The translations under genes were made by a program, and so were the position numbers. The notes below the pieces were generated by a model, which ran no database searches, was not told the origin of the DNA, and saw only the letters and a list, made by a program, of their open reading frames with translations. A stretch of 64,000 nucleotides of DNA from Metallyticus violacea (Eukaryota > Arthropoda > Insecta > Mantodea > Metallyticidae): positions 168,778,501 through 168,842,500 of the forward strand of contig CM060833.1 of assembly GCA_030762175.1 (NCBI GenBank), read 5' to 3'. Shown in pieces: positions 60,342-64,000 of this stretch; within the stretch, counting starts at the first letter, position 1, and each line of letters opens with the position of its first letter.

Positions 60342-60830
60342 TCAGTTTTCCAGCATGATATTAAGATGTCGCTCTTTGGATTTGATCAACTTTTTTATGT
60401 TGCTGCTGTTTGGAAAATCAAAATTAACTAAATTTTCTTTGTTTTCGTTCAAAAATATATTTTCCCACACCGTTAATTTTATCGGTTTTTGAAGAGCTTT
60501 TAAGAGTTTTGGTTCATTTTGGAACTCATGGTTTTCTTGCCAGAAATGGTACACTGCTGCTGATTTTTCCGTATGTTTATATTTTACACTTCTCATGTGC
60601 TCCTTAAACCGTATGGTGATGTTCCTTTTTGTTTTACCTATATATTTATTATTGCAGTCTTTGCAATTGATTTCATAAATGCCCGATTGTTTTCCTGGCA
60701 GGATTTTGTCCTTTGTGTTGGTTTTTAGGAGGTTTTTCAAATTACATTTATTCACTGGAGACAAAATAATGTTGGCCTCTTTAAAAATCTTTTTAAATTT
60801 ATAGTGTGCCCATGGATGGAATGTAAATTT
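60342..60830 (-). pseudogene. PLE GIY-YIG endonuclease domain, longest open copy
   Basis: An open frame of 140 codons (60764-60342) reads SGIYEINCKDCNNKYIGKTK (GIY and YIG motifs, CKDC zinc-like pair), FKEHMRSVKYKHTEKSAAVY, HFWQENHEF, then WENIFLNENKENLVNFDFP. The preceding linker continues to about 60830. The nuclease domain itself has no stop, but the RT domain is absent, so it cannot be autonomous. The frame runs on into the ribozyme segment. Confidence 0.82.
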
Positions 60831-61167
60831 TTTATATATCTGCTCTCCTTTGTAACCTTTCAGTGTGGTGATTTCTTTTATTTGTTTTTGTTTTTTTGAA
60901 TCTTTCTATCTTTTTCTTGACCAGATCTGTTGTTCAGCAGTAGCATGCTATTTCTGGCAAAAAAATCACGAGTTCCAAAATGAACCAAAACTCTTAAAAG
61001 CTCTTCAAAAAGCGATAGAATTATAGGTGTGGGAAAATATATTCTTGAATGAAAACAAAGAAAATTTAGTTAATTTTGATCTTCCAAACAGCAACCTCAT
61101 CAAAAAGTTTATAAAATCCAAAGAGCGACATCTTAATACCACTCTGGTAAACTACAGTGGAACCGTG

Positions 61168-61205
61168 CCGATGAAGGAACTTTGTCTTTGAAACATGTCC
61201 AAGTA
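61168..61205 (+). ncRNA. Hammerhead-ribozyme motif, right arm of the 60191-61259 unit
   Basis: CCGATGA (U to C change), stem II region AGGAACTTTGTCTTT, GAAAC (61190-61194), AT, GUC with predicted cleavage after 61199, then CAAGTAAGTGG. This arm keeps GAAAC and GUC but has a changed core, complementary to the damage in the left arm. Confidence 0.5.
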
Positions 61206-61279
61206 AGTGGAATAAAACAAGTGAAATTTGAGTGACTTCTTCAAAAATAATTTGTTACATAAAAAAGTAATATTTGCTA

Positions 61280-62045
61280 ATTTATGAACTAAGAGTAATA
61301 TGTAAATTTAATTCCAATATTTGTTGCAATAAAATTCATTCAATAAATAAGTGATCCAACAAAATACCCTATTCTTGGCGACAATATTGATCTTCAAAGT
61401 AATTTTACAATCCCAAAAGATGTAGAAGATAAACTGAACAGAAACCTGCAGTGTAAAATTATGGACAAGGTTATATCAAATATTTGATAAGAGATAAACA
61501 TTATATGCTAATACTTCAAGAAAAGTGCAAAAATATTCAGAAATTAAAAATGAATAAAAGTTGCTTCAACTTAGATGAGGATATGGCAGTTATCAGGTAA
61601 AGTAGATAAATTTAATAAAATTTGTATGAACCATAATTTTAAAATATGCTATAAGATGACTAAAATTATGGATCTTACTGGACAATATTGTTTGGAGCAA
61701 AATTTTCACTAAAAATAAACAAGGAAATTTACATAATTCAATTAAAAGGAACTGAGAAAACCAAATAATATATATAAATAAATAAAAATAAAATAAATAT
61801 AGTATTTCCAGTTCCTTTAAGCCAGTGAAACCTGACTTATAAGAGATCAAAGAAAACAATGGCTGCTTGAAAAAAGTAAAAGGATATTGATTGAAAATTA
61901 GAATCACTTTGAATCATAGTGAATTAGATACAGTATAATGCCCTCCCAGCTGTGATAGAGACAGAAGTCTTCTGGGAGAGTTTCGAGTCTTAGATCTAAA
62001 GATGTCTGGGGGGGAGAAAAAAAAAGCACAAACTAAGCGAATTCC
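61280..62045. other. No gene seen
   Basis: This is AT-rich sequence; no supported feature. Confidence 0.4.
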
Positions 62046-62059
62046 TCAGCAAGTGGTGT

Positions 62060-62760
62060 ATACCCCTACTCCCAATGGCCTGATTTAACTGATTTTCAGA
62101 AACTAAAAAACAGCAGTTTTTAAATTTTGGGTTTCAGGTAAACATCCCCCTCCTCCTAATAGTTTGGTTTAATCAATTTTTGGAAACTATATTTATTATT
62201 TAATTTCAATGGCATATACAGAGTTTTGTTGAGAAAAAACAAAAATTGCAGCTGCTAGAGCAATTTTTACAACTTCATTTTAACCCTTACTGTTTAAATT
62301 TCCTTTTCAGGTACACCCCCTACTCTAATAGCCAGATTTTCAAAACTTTTTTTCTCATTTCATTTCAATGTCATACGGAGTTTCATAACAAAAGCTACGA
62401 CTGCTAAAATGATTTTTAAATGTTTGCATTAACCCCTACTCATTTAATACCTGTTCAGATTTACTCCCAATCTATGGTCAGATTTTCCCAATTTTCAGAA
62501 AATATTTTTCTTATTTTATTTAATGGTATATTCCAGGTTTAGTTGCAAAAACAATATTGGTGCTGCTAGAGCTATCTTTAAATTTTGGATTTCACATAAA
62601 CCTTCACTTTCACTAATGTGATATCGCTGATCTTCTGAAACTATTTCAATTGCATAGTTGTAATAGTAGTTGTAGTCTGTAGTTTCGTTGAGGAAAAAAA
62701 AAATGCAGCCGCTAAAGTGATTTAAAAATTTTTGCTTTAGGATAATTCCTTTCCTAATTG
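62060..62760. repeat. Degenerate ~145-bp tandem repeat (about five units)
   Basis: Units begin with CCCCTACTC-like sequence near 62068, 62147, 62312, 62459 and 62596. They share GATTTTCAAAACT-like, TTTATTTCAATG, GCTGCTAGAG and TTTTTAAAT segments. Spacings vary from about 80 to 165 bp. The 89-codon minus-strand frame inside it has no support. Confidence 0.65.
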
Positions 62761-62865
62761 AATTGTCCAAATTTGCTGGTAACAAACTCTATGAATAGTT
62801 TATCATCATAGGTAGAATCATTGAAAAAGGGGAGGGGGGATTAAGCAGCTGCTGGAGAATGTACA

Positions 62866-62884
62866 CACACACACACACACACAC
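62866..62884. repeat. CA microsatellite
   Basis: A run of about nine CA units. Confidence 0.9.
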
Positions 62885-63439
62885 CCATGCATATAATCAT
62901 GGTAATTTTTGTGCCTAGCAAGTAGTATCAGATATTTGGAAGAAATTTTTGAAAAACTTTTTCATGCTTACAACATTATTTGCTAAAAGAGGTTTCTGGC
63001 CATTTAATCTGAAGTTTAATATTTAGTCAATGGGTTGACCACCTGTCACTCTGCCCTCTGTAGGAAAAGGCTCCCAAAATTAAGCTATCAATTGGTGCGG
63101 CAACCAGGCATAGAGTATGAGAAAGACTGAAGTCTAATTCAGAGAGATGGTCTTGGTATTTTCATATCTGATAACAATGTGATTATAAATTTGGAAGGGC
63201 TGTGTTGTGAAATTCATTTTAAATGCACTGCACTCCAGATAAAAGATTACAGTTTAATCATAGCTTTGTTCATTTCATGTACCTAATTATATAAGTTATG
63301 TTGACCTCTTTTTAAATAATATGGAGCACCTGTTAAATTATTTGTAACATTATAAGTGCAAAATAGTGATTTGTGGTGTTTTAAACTCTCATTTTGATAT
63401 TACATGTAATCAATTAAGCATCCGTTAAGTTTTGAATTG

Positions 63440-63530
63440 AATCTGTCATCTTAACACTCTTCATGCTTCACTAACCTTAAACATATACGGAACCAGTTTC
63501 AAAGATATATCTCCATCTTTGGTCGCGGAC
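63440..63530 (-). ncRNA. Hammerhead-ribozyme motif in a solo PLE end
   Basis: Minus strand: CCAAAGA (altered CUGANGA), T, stem II GGAGAT/ATCTTT, GAAAC, TG, GUU triplet, then CCGTATATGTTTAAGG and TTAGTGAAGC. It resembles the core at 40520-40555. Confidence 0.5.
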
Positions 63531-64000
63531 GACTTTTTTTAAAGATTTACACTTTTTAAAAAAATTTAATCCATAAGTTTGCTTATATCAATGAAAATTT
63601 CATTATACGAATGACAGGCTAACTATTCTAGACATATGTTTGGGTAATATTTTTACTAATATGTTGTGTGATTTCTATAAATGTTAATGTTCATTGTACG
63701 AATTGTAAGTAATATTCTGTATATAGTATTGTAATCTTAACAGTTGACAATGACAGAAACTTGTATTAAGATATTATGAATTGTAAGTAATATGTGTAAT
63801 TCTCCTTTTATTCTTGCAAATGCATACTAAAATGTCCTAAAAATAAGTTATTGTATATTTATTCTTTTAACCTAGCTATACTTTTTTAAAACATACTTTA
63901 TTAACTCTAGATTTTGACAATATCTGAAAACTTTTGTACAATCTATTGACAGCAATAAATTTCTTTCTTTCATACTATTCTTTGCTTTTTTTTTTTTTTT

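Larger units (their letters stand above)
60177..61273. mobile_element. Large inverted PLE unit (about 1.07 kb) with target duplication
   Basis: TAAAAAAGTAATAT occurs exactly at 60177-60190 and 61260-61273, enclosing 60191-61259. The left part is a minus-strand PLE 3' half (endonuclease 60764-60342, hammerhead, 3' end). The right part (about 60940-61259) is an inverted copy of the endonuclease end plus hammerhead. Arms match over about 320 bp. The whole structure behaves as one insertion, so the inversion arose before or during integration. Confidence 0.85.

Noticed and set aside
61593..61907. 104-codon minus-strand ORF rich in Phe, Tyr and Ile
   Set aside because: Composition mirrors AT-rich DNA; no motif or neighbour supports it.

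Overview
The window is AT-rich animal DNA with one recognisable protein-coding gene, split by long introns and crowded with decayed transposons. The RT/GIY-YIG Penelope-like elements, two tRNA-derived SINE families, mariner/Tc1/hAT debris and a 15-kb first intron suggest an arthropod-like invertebrate. I cannot name the species or exclude other invertebrates. No CRISPR array, operon or other prokaryotic signal is present.

The host gene is PEX13, on the minus strand from 45292 down to 22545, or to 15165 if the proposed sixth exon is real. Exons at 45292-45210, 29747-29427, 29332-29085, 26344-26147 and 22870-22568 join in frame through GT/AG junctions. They encode a YG-rich N-terminus, the conserved membrane core and a C-terminal SH3 domain. 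Two 3' ends are possible. Reading through the exon 5 donor gives 391 residues. Splicing to an exon at 15325-15165, which fits the reading phase, gives 437.

The rest is mostly repeats. Penelope-like element (PLE) remnants with GIY-YIG endonuclease or RT segments lie at 90-720, 9080-9540, 9860-10720, 11960-12975, 13440-14330, 23340-24250, 26820-27500, 29930-30330, 42270-42990 and 60191-61259. Around them are many short fold-back units carrying a hammerhead-ribozyme core (CUGANGA, stem II, GAAAC, NUH). It is followed by a conserved AAGTAAGTGG block and often by a 3' motif like GCTTCACTGTG..GTTCC. Eight of these units, including one about 1.07 kb long with an endonuclease domain, are flanked by direct repeats of about 12 bp. 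They therefore look like a mobile family with its own insertion signature. In most fold-backs only one arm keeps a full ribozyme core, and the palindrome centre lies at or beside that core. This is the most interesting signal in the window.

Other content: SINE family A (6070-6364, 7542-7822, 32672-32956, 33850-34112, a nearly intact copy at 38686-38986 with a 13-bp target duplication, 39568-39810); SINE family B (15618-15892, 18778-19075, 31199-31506 with an 11-bp duplication, 44652-44924, 56382-56642); mariner and Tc1 remnants (11318-11885, 16560-17110, 17900-18230, 33190-33540, 59342-59902); a hAT-type MITE (37946-38129); non-LTR retrotransposon fragments (2100-2890, 4390-5400, 20810-21060, 58090-59340); a decayed copy of an uncharacterised repeat-associated protein (40720-41960); and tandem repeats, including a ~0.8-kb triplication at 49600-51680.
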